From contig JAHHUD010000012.1 in assembly GCA_020024185.1 (NCBI GenBank), forward strand, positions 1-33,788: DNA of 33,788 bases. Direction: 5' to 3'. Positions 23,303 through 32,463 of this stretch are shown one piece after another. The first letter of the stretch is position 1, and each line of letters begins with the position of its first letter. The notes beneath the pieces are model-generated. The model was not told where the DNA came from. It worked only from the letters and a program-made list of their open reading frames with translations, and did not search any database. The stretch is from Oscillospiraceae bacterium. Its GTDB lineage: Bacteria > Bacillota > Clostridia > Oscillospirales > Ruminococcaceae. The position numbers and the translations under genes were made by a program.

Positions 23303-25477
23303 TTAAAATGTTATTTGACCAAAATCTTCATGTTCAATTTTTTCATTATTTTCAACAATTATTTTTGGACCATATTGGTTATTTTCACTATCATCAATTT
23401 TAATTGTAATCAAATTATTTTCTGTTTTAATTACTGTGCTTTTTCCTTTAATAAGCTGTTTTGCGTTTATTGATGATATTTTTAGTTTTAAATCTTTAAA
23501 CTGCAAAGGCTCTTTCCATATAACAAATTTACAGTTATATGGTTGTTGCCAATTTATACAGCTATAACCTTTACTGTTTTCCAATATTTCTCCACCACAT
23601 CTTGGACAAACTCCAACAATCATATCTTTATACGGAACATCTGTCTGAAATTTCGATTTTCCTATTGCAAAAGAATATTTTTGAGAAATAATTTTATTTA
23701 CAGTTTCTAATACATCATTATACAAATCCTGAGGCGTAGCTTCATTTTCTTTTATTTTTTCTTGAATAGCCCACCACTTTGCCGTCATATCCGGCTTTTT
23801 TATCTCATCTGGCAAGCAGTTATATAGTTCTCTGCCTTTTTTTGTAGAAACAAGGTTTTTACCTTTTTTCTCAATATATCCTCTGGCAATAAGATTTGTT
23901 ATTATGGCTGTTCTCGTACTTTCTGTACCAATAGAACCTTTATCTTTATCACTGTCCTTATCTTTTCTAAGTAGCAATTCTTTTATTTCAGGGTCTTTTA
24001 CATATTTTGCCACACTTGTCATGTCTTTGTTAAGAGTTATTTCTGTGTATCGTTTTGGTGGCTTGGTTTCAATTTCTTTTATTTCTCCATTGATAATATT
24101 CGCATTATATTCACCAGCCGAAATACTATCTAACTGGGATTTCTGCGTATTTTTTTCTTTAAAGTATGTTCTCCACCCTTGTTTTTCACATAAAAGACTT
24201 TGAGCCTTTATGCTATTATTATTTTTTAATTGAGCTGTCAAAGTCGTCTTTAAATCAATCGCCTCCGGCATAAATTGTGCAAGATAAAACATACATATTG
24301 AAAGGTATACATTTTTCTGTATTTCTGTCAGTTTATTTAAATCCACTTTTGTACCTGTTGGTATTATTGCATGGTGTGGCTCTTTTACTTTTCTAAAGCA
24401 CGAAGATTTTATACTTAGGTCTAAGTTGGGAATATTAACGCCTGTTATCTGCAATACACTGTTTACAACTCTTGGCGCTTCTGCATAATGTTCTTCATTT
24501 AGATACCTACTGCTTGAACGATTATATGTTATAGCCTTATATATTTCACGCAAATCTTGTGCTGCTTTACTTGTTTGTTCCAAAGAGTATCCAAACCTAT
24601 TTCCGCAATATGTCTGCAATTCAACCTGATTAAATGGCAATGGAGGTCTTTCTTTTGCTTTTGTTTTTTCAACTTTAACTTCTATCACTTGTTTTTTTAA
24701 ATAGTTTAAAGTTCTTTCAAGCATAGATTTATCCAATACTTTTCCATTCTCATCAAGAGCAGGACTCTCTGGGTTTGGATAAAACTTTGCTCTTACATCT
24801 TTTAAATTTCCATCAAAATCCACATATAGTTCATAATAAAACATTTTTTTATGACTTTCAATCTGCAAATCTCTTGCAACAACCAACCCCAATGTAGGTG
24901 TTTGAACACGTCCCACATTCATAAGGTCTCTGGTTCTGTTTGACAACGTAAAGAATCTTGAGTAATTTATACCAACAATAAAATCTGCAACACTTCTAGC
25001 TCTTGCAGAATATCCATTTGGCAAATGCAGTTTATTATCTTCCATTTTTCCAATTTGTTTTCTTATATACTCTGGATTGTTATCATTAGTAGAAAGACGC
25101 ATAACAGTTCCTTTGTATTCAAAATATTCTAATATTTCATCAATAAGTAACTGTCCTTCATCATCTGGGTCTCCAGCATGAACAACATAGTCTGTCTGCT
25201 TTAGTAAATTACCAATTACATTTACTCTTGCTATTTTATCTTGAACTGGTACAATCTGCCAATTATCAAAAAATATAGGCAAATCTTCTTTTCTCCATTT
25301 TTTTAAATTTATATCATACTCTTGTGGTTGTTTTAGTTTAAATAAATGTCCAAAAGCAGAAATAACTGTGTACTCTCCACACAAAATACTTCCATCTCTA
25401 TTAAAAATTGGTTTTGAACATATTGCCGCTGCTATTGCTTTGGCAAGTTCTGGTTTTTCAGCAATAATAAGTTTCAC
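23303..25477 (-). CDS. topB: DNA topoisomerase III (type IA), TopB-like
   Basis: The 724-residue enzyme passes or relaxes single DNA strands. The Toprim domain starts with KLIIAEKPELAKAIA and has the acidic motif AGDPDDEGQLLIDE; the family norm is DPDREG. GRVQTPTLGLVVARD and the active site AITYNRSSSRYL (catalytic Tyr318 from the chosen start; PRSD in E. coli) follow, then HHAIIPTGT, GTESTRTAII and KPDMTAKWW. A C-terminal four-cysteine zinc-type motif (CPRCGG ... C ... C) is near residue 635-665. Sequence order resembles E. coli TopB. The open frame has an ATG at 25489, but that ATG forms part of the Shine-Dalgarno (ATGGAG); GTG at 25477 gives the usual MKLIIAEKP start. Confidence 0.9.
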   Translation of the reverse strand: MKLIIAEKPELAKAIAAAICSKPIFNRDGSILCGEYTVISAFGHLFKLKQPQEYDINLKKWRKEDLPIFFDNWQIVPVQDKIARVNVIGNLLKQTDYVVHAGDPDDEGQLLIDEILEYFEYKGTVMRLSTNDNNPEYIRKQIGKMEDNKLHLPNGYSARARSVADFIVGINYSRFFTLSNRTRDLMNVGRVQTPTLGLVVARDLQIESHKKMFYYELYVDFDGNLKDVRAKFYPNPESPALDENGKVLDKSMLERTLNYLKKQVIEVKVEKTKAKERPPLPFNQVELQTYCGNRFGYSLEQTSKAAQDLREIYKAITYNRSSSRYLNEEHYAEAPRVVNSVLQITGVNIPNLDLSIKSSCFRKVKEPHHAIIPTGTKVDLNKLTEIQKNVYLSICMFYLAQFMPEAIDLKTTLTAQLKNNNSIKAQSLLCEKQGWRTYFKEKNTQKSQLDSISAGEYNANIINGEIKEIETKPPKRYTEITLNKDMTSVAKYVKDPEIKELLLRKDKDSDKDKGSIGTESTRTAIITNLIARGYIEKKGKNLVSTKKGRELYNCLPDEIKKPDMTAKWWAIQEKIKENEATPQDLYNDVLETVNKIISQKYSFAIGKSKFQTDVPYKDMIVGVCPRCGGEILENSKGYSCINWQQPYNCKFVIWKEPLQFKDLKLKISSINAKQLIKGKSTVIKTENNLITIKIDDSENNQYGPKIIVENNEKIEHEDFGQITF

Positions 25478-25589
25478 TTTTATCTCCATACAACTTTTTT
25501 ATTATTTATATTGTAACACCAAAATGATATATATTAAATACAATATTATTTTACACAAAAAACTTTTATTTTTTATCGCTTTTTGCTTA

Positions 25590-25618
25590 TAGATATAAAA
25601 AATCGGCTATGATATAAT
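25590..25618 (+). promoter_or_regulatory. Extended -10 promoter of the aldolase gene
   Basis: TGATATAAT (25610-25618) is an extended -10 element; TAGATA (25590-25595) is a partial -35 match at 17 bp. It lies about 35 bp ahead of the ATG at 25651. A weaker minus-strand TGTTACAAT at about 25507-25515 could serve topB. Confidence 0.6.
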
Positions 25619-25650
25619 ATTCTTAATAATAAATTGTACAGGAGATAATT

Positions 25651-26685
25651 ATGATTAGATTTGAATGTGACTATGCAGAAGGAGCTCACCCTTCTATATT
25701 AGAAAAAATGATTTCCACAAATATGGAACAAACTGCTGGATATGGCATTGACCCTCATTGTGAAAAAGCAAGAGAACTTATAAAAAAAGAATGTGGTAAA
25801 GACGATATTGACGTCCATTTTGTAGTTGGTGGCACACAAGCTAATACTATTATGATTGCATCAATGTTAAAATCATATCAAGGCATTATCAGTGCTGATA
25901 GCGGACATATTGCCGTACATGAAACAAGTGCTATTGAAGCAACCGGACATAAAGTTATAACCGTACCAAGTGCAGACGGAAAAATTACTGCAAGTCAGAT
26001 TGCACAAGTTTATGACTATCATTATGCTCAAAGTAATCGTGAACATTTAACACAACCAGGTGCAGTATATATAAGTCATCCAACAGAAAATGGAACTACA
26101 TATACAAAAGAGGAACTTATTGAAATCAGCAATGCTTGCAAACAGCGTAATATTCCATTATTTCTTGATGGTGCACGTCTTGGATATGGTATGGCAGCAC
26201 CTGATAGCACAATTGATATAAAAGACCTTGCACAATACTGTGATGCTTTTTATATTGGTGGTACAAAAGTTGGTGCATTATTTGGAGAAGCTTTGGTTAT
26301 TGTCAATGATAATTTTAAAACAGATTTTCGTTATCATATAAAGCAAAGAGGTGCTATGCTTGCAAAAGGCAGATTGTTGGGAATTCAATTTGAAGGATTA
26401 TTTGAAGATGGCCTATATTATAAAATTTCCAAAAATGCCATTGATAAAGCAATGCAGATTAAACAAGCTTTTAAAGAAAAAGGATATAACTTTTTATACG
26501 AGTCTACAACTAATCAGCAATTCCCTATATTGCCAAATGATGTTATGAAAAAACTTGGTGAAAAGTATTCATTTACTTACTGGGCTGACATCGACGAAAA
26601 TCATACAGCTGTGAGATTTTGTACAAGTTGGGCAACAAGCCAGGAAAATGTTGATTGTCTTTTAGAAGATATAAAAAATATATAA
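25651..26685 (+). CDS. ltaE: Low-specificity L-threonine aldolase
   Basis: This 344-residue PLP-dependent fold-type I enzyme would split L-threonine (and allo-threonine) into glycine and acetaldehyde. The PLP lysine is in YIGGTKVGALFGEA (Lys206); DGARLGYG (173-180) supplies the aspartate that binds the PLP ring; GGTQANTIMI (60-69) forms the phosphate-binding turn. The N-terminal FECDYAEGAHPSILEKM and TAGYGIDPHCEKAR are typical of the family, although many members begin with DLRSDT. Other beta-eliminating or aldolase activities of the family cannot be excluded. The ATG follows AGGAGA; it is a single-gene transcript ended by a strong terminator. Confidence 0.88.
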   Translation: MIRFECDYAEGAHPSILEKMISTNMEQTAGYGIDPHCEKARELIKKECGKDDIDVHFVVGGTQANTIMIASMLKSYQGIISADSGHIAVHETSAIEATGHKVITVPSADGKITASQIAQVYDYHYAQSNREHLTQPGAVYISHPTENGTTYTKEELIEISNACKQRNIPLFLDGARLGYGMAAPDSTIDIKDLAQYCDAFYIGGTKVGALFGEALVIVNDNFKTDFRYHIKQRGAMLAKGRLLGIQFEGLFEDGLYYKISKNAIDKAMQIKQAFKEKGYNFLYESTTNQQFPILPNDVMKKLGEKYSFTYWADIDENHTAVRFCTSWATSQENVDCLLEDIKNI

Positions 26686-26686
26686 T

Positions 26687-26718
26687 AAAAAAGAGACATC
26701 TTTATGATGTCTCTTTTT
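26687..26718. terminator. Bidirectional terminator between ltaE and secA
   Basis: A 13-bp perfect stem (26688-26700 with 26706-26718) and a 5-nt loop are flanked by A and T runs. It lies between the convergent ltaE and secA genes and probably serves both. Confidence 0.92.
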
Positions 26719-26725
26719 ATTTTTA

Positions 26726-29479
26726 TTAATCTTCTGCTTTGTCTGACAATGTTCTGCCACAGCATTTTTTGTATTTTTTGCCACTGCCACAAGGACAAGG
26801 GTCATTTCTACCAACTTTTTCTGCTGAACGTCTTATTGGTTGTTTTCTTACTGACTCCTCTGAACCGCCAGATGTTCCTGTTATTTTAGCAACTCTTTCT
26901 CTTTGCAAAGGTCTGCTTGCCAAATTTGCAGTAATAAGCAATTTAGTTGTTTCTTGACGAATATTTTCAATCATTTCATCAAACATATTGAAACCTTCAA
27001 ATCGATATTCAGAAACAGGGTCATGTTGACCATATCCTCTAAGTCCGATACCTCTTTTGAGTTCGTCCATAGCATCAATATGTTCCATCCACTTGCTGTC
27101 AACTGTACGTAAAAGAACAACTCTTTCAAGTTCTCTCATTGTATCACTGCCAATAATTTCTTCTTTATTTTTAAGAATAAGAAATGCTTTATCAGTAATA
27201 TATTTTGTTATATCTGCACTTGTAAGATTTTTAAGCTGTTCATCTGTATAATGAAGTTCATCATTTGTCAAAAGCCAACCAAGATATGTGTCTCTAAGAG
27301 AAGCGATGTTCCAGTGTTCTGGGTTATTTCCTGAACAGAAAGTATTTACATTAGTTTCTATTGAACCTGTAATCATATCTTTAATACTTTCAGATAAGTC
27401 TTCGCCTGCAAGAACACTTTGACGCTGGCTGTAAATAATTTCACGTTGTTTGTTCATAACATCATCGTAGTTAAGAACATTTTTACGTATATCAAAGTTT
27501 CTGCCTTCTATTTTCTTTTGAGCGCTTTCAATAGAGTTTGTAATTATCTTATTTTCAATTGGCATTGTTTCATCATAGCCAAGTTTTTCCATAATAGCAC
27601 TTGTTCTGTCACCACCAAACAAACGCATAAGGTCATCTTCCAAACTTACATAGAAGTGTGTTGCACCAGGGTCACCTTGACGTCCTGCACGTCCACGAAG
27701 CTGATTATCAATACGTCTTGATTCATGACGTTCTGTACCAATTATAAGCAATCCACCGGATTGTCTAACTTCTTCAGCCTCTGGAGCAAGTTTTTCTTTA
27801 TATTTTTTAACAAGGTCAGAAAAGATTTCTCTAGCATCAATTATTTCTTGATTATCTGTATCAAAGAAACTATTTGCATTTTCAATCATTTCTTCTGTAA
27901 ATCCTTGTTTGCGCATATCGTTTCTTGCCATAAACTCTGCATTACCGCCAAGGATAATATCAGTACCACGACCAGCCATATTTGTTGCAATTGTAACAGC
28001 GCCCTTTTTACCAGCCTGTGCAACAATTTCAGCTTCTTTTTCATGATACTTTGCGTTGAGAACTTCGTGTTTTACACCTTTATTTTTAAGTAAACGACTA
28101 AGTTCTTCTGATTTTTCAATAGAAATTGTACCAACCAAAACCGGTTGACCTTTTTTATGAGCTTCAACAACTTCATCTACAACAGCATTAAATTTGCCCT
28201 TTTCTGTTTTGTAAACAACGTCGTTCATGTCTTTTCTTGCAATTGGTTTATTTGTTGGAATTTCCAAAACACTAAGACCATAAATCTGCAAAAATTCATC
28301 TGCTTCACTGAGAGCAGTACCTGTCATACCAGCAAGTTTTTTATACATTCTAAAGTAATTTTGGAATGTGATTGTTGCAAGAGTTTTGCTTTCTCTTTCA
28401 ACTTTTACACCTTCTTTTGATTCAATTGCTTGGTGAAGACCATCACTGTAACGACGACCTTCCATAAGACGACCTGTAAATTCGTCAACTATTATAACTT
28501 GCCCATCTCTTACAATATAGTCAACATCTTTTTTCATTATACCTTGAGCTTTAATAGCTTGGTTAATATAATGTTGAAGGCTCATATTATCTGGGTCAGA
28601 GTAGTTTTCTATATTAAAATATCTTTCTGCTTTTTTAATACCATTTTGTGTAAGTGTTGCAGATTTTGCTTTTTCATCTATAATAACATCTTCACTAATA
28701 GTATCTATTTCTTCTTTTGAGTCATGTTCTGCAACAACAAAATATGTAAGAGATTTTGCAAAAGTACTTGCAATTTTATACATATCAGTTGATTTATCAC
28801 CTTGTCCTGAAATGATAAGTGGTGTTCTGGCTTCATCAATAAGTATAGAGTCAACTTCGTCAACTATTGCAAAGTTAAATCCACGTTGCACCATGTTTTC
28901 TTTATAGATAACCATGTTATCACGCAAGTAGTCAAACCCAAATTCATTATTTGTACCATAAGTAATATCACAGTTATAAGCTGCTCTCTTTTCTTCTGTT
29001 GTCATATTGTGAACAGCAAGTCCAACAGAAAGGCCAAGATAGTTATAAAGTTTACCCATCCACTGGCTGTCACGACGAGCAAGATAATCATTTACTGTAA
29101 TAACATGAACGCCTTTGCCTGTAAGTGCATTAAGATAAACAGGTAAAGTTGCAACTAAAGTTTTACCTTCACCGGTTTTCATTTCTGCTATATTAGAACG
29201 ATGTAAAGCTATGCCACCAATAATCTGTACTGGATAATGCTTCATACCGAGTACACGAGTTGATGCTTCTCTACAAACAGCAAAAGCATCTGGAAGAATA
29301 TCATCAAGAGATTCACCATTTCTCAATCTTTCTTTAAGAACATTTGTCTGATTTTTAAGTTCTGATTCAGACATATCTTTATATTTATCTTCCAAAGCTA
29401 GAACCTGATTTTTTATAGGTTCAATTTTTTTAAGTTCTTTGGTTTGATAACTGCCAAAAAGTTTTTCTATAAAAGCCAT
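26726..29479 (-). CDS. secA: Preprotein translocase ATPase SecA
   Basis: SecA drives secreted proteins through the SecYEG channel with ATP. The 917-residue protein has Walker A MKTGEGKT (100-107), Walker B IVDEVDS with DEVD at 206-209, RTPLIISG, the preprotein cross-linking domain, the second nucleotide-binding fold with ATNMAGRGTDIILGG, LRGRAGRQGDPG, and the C-terminal zinc motif with Cys895, Cys897, Cys906 and Cys907 (DPCPCGSGKKYKKCCG) that binds SecB or phospholipid in known SecA proteins. No second SecA (SecA2) is in the window. ATG at 29479 follows AAAGGAGA. It has its own promoter. Confidence 0.99.
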   Translation of the reverse strand: MAFIEKLFGSYQTKELKKIEPIKNQVLALEDKYKDMSESELKNQTNVLKERLRNGESLDDILPDAFAVCREASTRVLGMKHYPVQIIGGIALHRSNIAEMKTGEGKTLVATLPVYLNALTGKGVHVITVNDYLARRDSQWMGKLYNYLGLSVGLAVHNMTTEEKRAAYNCDITYGTNNEFGFDYLRDNMVIYKENMVQRGFNFAIVDEVDSILIDEARTPLIISGQGDKSTDMYKIASTFAKSLTYFVVAEHDSKEEIDTISEDVIIDEKAKSATLTQNGIKKAERYFNIENYSDPDNMSLQHYINQAIKAQGIMKKDVDYIVRDGQVIIVDEFTGRLMEGRRYSDGLHQAIESKEGVKVERESKTLATITFQNYFRMYKKLAGMTGTALSEADEFLQIYGLSVLEIPTNKPIARKDMNDVVYKTEKGKFNAVVDEVVEAHKKGQPVLVGTISIEKSEELSRLLKNKGVKHEVLNAKYHEKEAEIVAQAGKKGAVTIATNMAGRGTDIILGGNAEFMARNDMRKQGFTEEMIENANSFFDTDNQEIIDAREIFSDLVKKYKEKLAPEAEEVRQSGGLLIIGTERHESRRIDNQLRGRAGRQGDPGATHFYVSLEDDLMRLFGGDRTSAIMEKLGYDETMPIENKIITNSIESAQKKIEGRNFDIRKNVLNYDDVMNKQREIIYSQRQSVLAGEDLSESIKDMITGSIETNVNTFCSGNNPEHWNIASLRDTYLGWLLTNDELHYTDEQLKNLTSADITKYITDKAFLILKNKEEIIGSDTMRELERVVLLRTVDSKWMEHIDAMDELKRGIGLRGYGQHDPVSEYRFEGFNMFDEMIENIRQETTKLLITANLASRPLQRERVAKITGTSGGSEESVRKQPIRRSAEKVGRNDPCPCGSGKKYKKCCGRTLSDKAED

Positions 29480-29504
29480 ATATCTCCTTTATTTTCACGA
29501 CTTT

Positions 29505-29520
29505 CGCCTGCCGTATGGCG
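29505..29520 (-). other. GC-rich hairpin in the secA leader
   Basis: The 16-nt sequence reads, on the minus strand, CGCCATACGGCAGGCG, which can pair as CGCC/GGCG or GCC/GGC. It is a clear GC-rich island in an otherwise very AT-rich 5' untranslated region, about 25 nt upstream of the secA ATG. Role unknown. Confidence 0.4.
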
Positions 29521-29571
29521 TATTTTATCTCTTTAATAAGAGCGTTATTTATTATAGTTATCTAATGATTT

Positions 29572-29600
29572 ATTTTAATATATATATAACTTTATGTCAA
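29572..29600 (-). promoter_or_regulatory. Sigma-A-type promoter of secA
   Basis: On the minus strand TTGACA (29600-29595), a 17-bp spacer and TAAAAT (29577-29572) fit the consensus well. The mRNA leader would be about 85 nt long and include the GC-rich hairpin at 29505-29520. Confidence 0.85.
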
Positions 29601-29655
29601 ATATAACAGCAATAAAAGTACTAATTTTACATAATAATCACAATTTATTATAAAT

Positions 29656-29691
29656 AAAAAACGACAACGTTTTATATTCGCTGTCGTTTTT
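29656..29691 (-). terminator. Terminator after the small membrane protein gene
   Basis: A 10-bp stem (AAAAACGACA with TGTCGTTTTT) and an AT-rich loop end the operon 30282-29696; on the minus strand a T run follows directly. Confidence 0.83.
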
Positions 29692-29695
29692 AAAA

Positions 29696-30280
29696 TTATT
29701 GCTTTTTAAAATAATGCTCATACAAATCATAAAAATATAAAATTACAGATGAAATTATAAGTGGTATAACAATGAATTTTGCAATTTGCATATATGTTAC
29801 AGAAAAATATTCTATAAATTTAGGTCTGTAATTTATTATTATTTCATCAAATTCTATAATTTCCACAAATGTACCGGAAACATCAAGTCGTATACTTTTT
29901 ATATTATTCTTTGGCAAAATATATTTTACTTCTCTTTGCTCTTTTGCTTTTGGCAACAACATTTTTCGTGCAGACCACACGTTATCTTTTTGTGTTATAT
30001 AGTATAGTGCTTTTGAACCTGTTCCGCCTTGTTTTAATGTGTATTTTATTGTATGAATGTCAATATTTTCATTATTTAAAAATATAAATTGTGGGTCATT
30101 TGTAATTGCTACAAAAGTTTTTTCATCAATTTGTTTCATATTTTCTGCATAAAATTGAGAAATGTCCAGTTTTTGTTCTTCTGGCATTTTTACTCTATCA
30201 TATACAAAATTAAATATTCCACTTATAAGATAAAAAATGATAAAAATTGTATATAGCATAGGTAACAAATATTTTCTCAT
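29696..30280 (-). CDS. Two-helix membrane protein of unknown function
   Basis: The 194-residue protein has an N-terminal membrane helix (residues about 5-27), an external domain of roughly 130 residues and a second helix near the C-terminus (about 163-186), ending in a charged tail. The middle domain is beta-rich and contains TNDPQFIFLN, IKYTLKQGG, KALYYITQ, ILPKNNIKSIRLDVSG and FVEIIEFDEIIINY. I recall this DPQ ... IRxD pattern from accessory domains of surface-polysaccharide glycosyltransferases, but no family is claimed. The gene begins 1 bp after the GT-C-like gene, with its Shine-Dalgarno (AGGTGA) inside that gene's last codons, so the two are co-translated and may act together. Confidence 0.75.
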   Translation of the reverse strand: MRKYLLPMLYTIFIIFYLISGIFNFVYDRVKMPEEQKLDISQFYAENMKQIDEKTFVAITNDPQFIFLNNENIDIHTIKYTLKQGGTGSKALYYITQKDNVWSARKMLLPKAKEQREVKYILPKNNIKSIRLDVSGTFVEIIEFDEIIINYRPKFIEYFSVTYMQIAKFIVIPLIISSVILYFYDLYEHYFKKQ

Positions 30281-30281
30281 T

Positions 30282-32240
30282 CTACTTCACCTGCCCTATA
30301 AATTCAAGTTTATCATTAACCACTCTATAAAGTGCACTTTGACCATCTTTGCAATTTTCAAGATTATCACTAAACAAATGACCAAATCCATCTTCAAGAA
30401 AATCATCACTAAGTTCTACAAAAACATATTCACATTCTTTTTCATCAAGATATTCCAAAAGCTGTTCCGGTGTTATTTTTATATAATATGGTGACTCATC
30501 TTCTATTTTTGCTTCCGGCAGGCATAATGTACCACCGCCAAAGCTATATTCCAACTGTAAAGGTAAAAGCTGACTTGAATATTTAAACCATTTATCCCCA
30601 TCATCACCCTGTCCAATAAAGAATATATTATCTTTTGAGTTACCAACATATTCTGCTATTGATTGAGCTTTTTGTTCTTGGAGTTTTCTTTCATCTAAAA
30701 ATCCTTCTTGAAAATCGATAAAAGAATACCCCGGTAAAACAATATTACTAAGTCTTAACACCATTACAAGCATAATTGCAAATACTGGTATTCTTCCCAA
30801 TCCATACAATCGTCTTTTTTCTGAAACCATTGCAATAGCAAGTAGCATCAAAGCTGCCAAAAACCATCCTATATAATAAGGATATACATATCTTTCATAA
30901 CTCATAAGAGTAGAAGATTCTGCTTCTTTAAATACAAATACAAAGCAAAAACCTATAAAGATATAATACATCAAAAATCCTATTGAAGATAAAATTCCAA
31001 AAACTGCACATCTTATTTTATAACGCAAATCTTTTGATATGATAATGGCAATTAATATTAGACTAAGAGTAATTATTGTTAGTTTTAATCCACTGCCCAA
31101 AACGGTAAGATTCATTTCGAAATAGGAGGAATACATCTTTCCCATTACTTGTGAGAATTTTTCTGTTGGCTCTATAAAACCAAAAAGTTGTTTAATACCA
31201 CTAATCAGCATTTGAACCATTCCCATTTCGTCACTACCGCCAACATTTCCTGTAACATCTATTGATAGTACTGTACCAAGATACTTTGTCCATGCAAAAA
31301 AACAAATCACTGGTGATAAAAATACGAATATACAATTTAATATTTTAGCTTTAAATCCATTTAATCTAAAAATTTCAATTTTATTTTCATTTATAAGAAT
31401 ATCAACACATATAATTCCAGCTGCTACCATAGCAAGAGGCAAGGCAGTATCTTTTGTAAACGTAAGTGCCATCAAAGAAACACAAACAGCCCATAAGGTA
31501 TTTGGCTTGTTTTTTGATGCAAAGTATAAGCATAAAACCCCGCCAAAAATCATTCCCATAGGAACATCTGCCATAACAGACATGTAGATACTAGATTGTC
31601 CATAAATTGTGTTGTACAATGAAAAAGCAAATGGTGTTAAAAATCCAATTGAAAAAAATGGAACTGATTTGTGCCAATCTTTATTTTTAAATACAGCACC
31701 AAGTGTGGATATCGTACTGAAAATTAATACATCCATCCCTGCACAAGCACGCCATTCTTGATACTTACCAAAAAATTCAAACATATAGCCATTCATTATA
31801 AATCCTGGCTTCTGTGTTGCAAACCATGCCCAACCTATTGGAGCAGTAGTATATAATTGGTCATAAACTTTTACAAGCTTTATAGAGGTTCCCCAAAAGC
31901 TAAACTCATCCCACAGTATAAACATTGGCTGTTTTATACTAAATAAAATAATTACAAATAAACTTGCACCTGAAAAGAATATAAATCCAGGTTCTTTTAT
32001 TTTATCTAAAACTTGCTTATAATTTTTTATAATATATATAATAGCTACTATAGCTAAAATATAATATATATATCCACCTACTCTAATTATTCCCAAACAG
32101 CCAAATAATGATAAAAACATCATTTCAAAGCAAATAGAAACAAATGGTGTAAGTGAGGAGGATATTTTAAATTTAATAGATAAAAATATAGCTATGCCTG
32201 TAATAGCTATAAATGTCAAAAGTGTAAAAAATAATGTCAA
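30282..32240 (-). CDS. GT-C-like polytopic membrane protein
   Basis: This 652-residue membrane protein has about twelve or more hydrophobic segments in its first 500 residues and a soluble C-terminal part of about 150 residues. An acidic pair in the first long loop (LWDEFSFWG, Asp111-Glu112) resembles the catalytic loop motif of GT-C glycosyltransferases that use lipid-linked sugars. The C-terminal part contains IFFIGQGDDGDKWFKYSSQ and CEYVFVELSDDF, similar in type to nucleotide-free domains found after GT-C membrane cores. Function is inference; the acceptor and sugar are unknown. The start is TTG at 32240, preceded by AGGAG at 6 nt. It is followed directly by the two-helix protein gene. Confidence 0.75.
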   Translation of the reverse strand: MTLFFTLLTFIAITGIAIFLSIKFKISSSLTPFVSICFEMMFLSLFGCLGIIRVGGYIYYILAIVAIIYIIKNYKQVLDKIKEPGFIFFSGASLFVIILFSIKQPMFILWDEFSFWGTSIKLVKVYDQLYTTAPIGWAWFATQKPGFIMNGYMFEFFGKYQEWRACAGMDVLIFSTISTLGAVFKNKDWHKSVPFFSIGFLTPFAFSLYNTIYGQSSIYMSVMADVPMGMIFGGVLCLYFASKNKPNTLWAVCVSLMALTFTKDTALPLAMVAAGIICVDILINENKIEIFRLNGFKAKILNCIFVFLSPVICFFAWTKYLGTVLSIDVTGNVGGSDEMGMVQMLISGIKQLFGFIEPTEKFSQVMGKMYSSYFEMNLTVLGSGLKLTIITLSLILIAIIISKDLRYKIRCAVFGILSSIGFLMYYIFIGFCFVFVFKEAESSTLMSYERYVYPYYIGWFLAALMLLAIAMVSEKRRLYGLGRIPVFAIMLVMVLRLSNIVLPGYSFIDFQEGFLDERKLQEQKAQSIAEYVGNSKDNIFFIGQGDDGDKWFKYSSQLLPLQLEYSFGGGTLCLPEAKIEDESPYYIKITPEQLLEYLDEKECEYVFVELSDDFLEDGFGHLFSDNLENCKDGQSALYRVVNDKLEFIGQVK

Positions 32241-32333
32241 ATTATGCTCCTATCATAAATAAAATATTTTATTTACTATTTACTATTAATATATTAAATA
32301 TCATTCTCTAATTTTTAATTAAACAATTATTAT

Positions 32334-32372
32334 AAATAAAACAGCAGTAATAAATTTACCGCTGTTTTATTT
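32334..32372 (-). terminator. Terminator after the SGNH/BIG2 gene
   Basis: A long hairpin pairs AATAAAACAGC with GCTGTTTTATT, continues after one mismatch with GTAA/TTAC, and has a short AT loop; a T-rich tail (TTTTATTTATAA) is present on the minus strand. It separates the SGNH gene from the GT-C-like gene. Confidence 0.82.
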
Positions 32373-32463
32373 ATATTGTAAATTTTATAAGAACTGCAAA
32401 ATTATATTTAAATATAACCTTATCTATTTTCTCATATTTTTATTCTTAGTAACAATATATTTT

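Noticed and set aside
23303..26718. A mobile island around topB
   Set aside because: No integrase, relaxase, transposase, direct repeats or att-like sites were seen, and the neighbours are ordinary chromosomal genes. Only the TopB sequence itself hints at transfer.
32241..32333. Direct repeat TATTTAC in the gap upstream of the GT-C-like gene as an operator
   Set aside because: It is two copies of a short AT-rich heptamer in AT-rich DNA, which is expected by chance. No clear promoter boxes are nearby.
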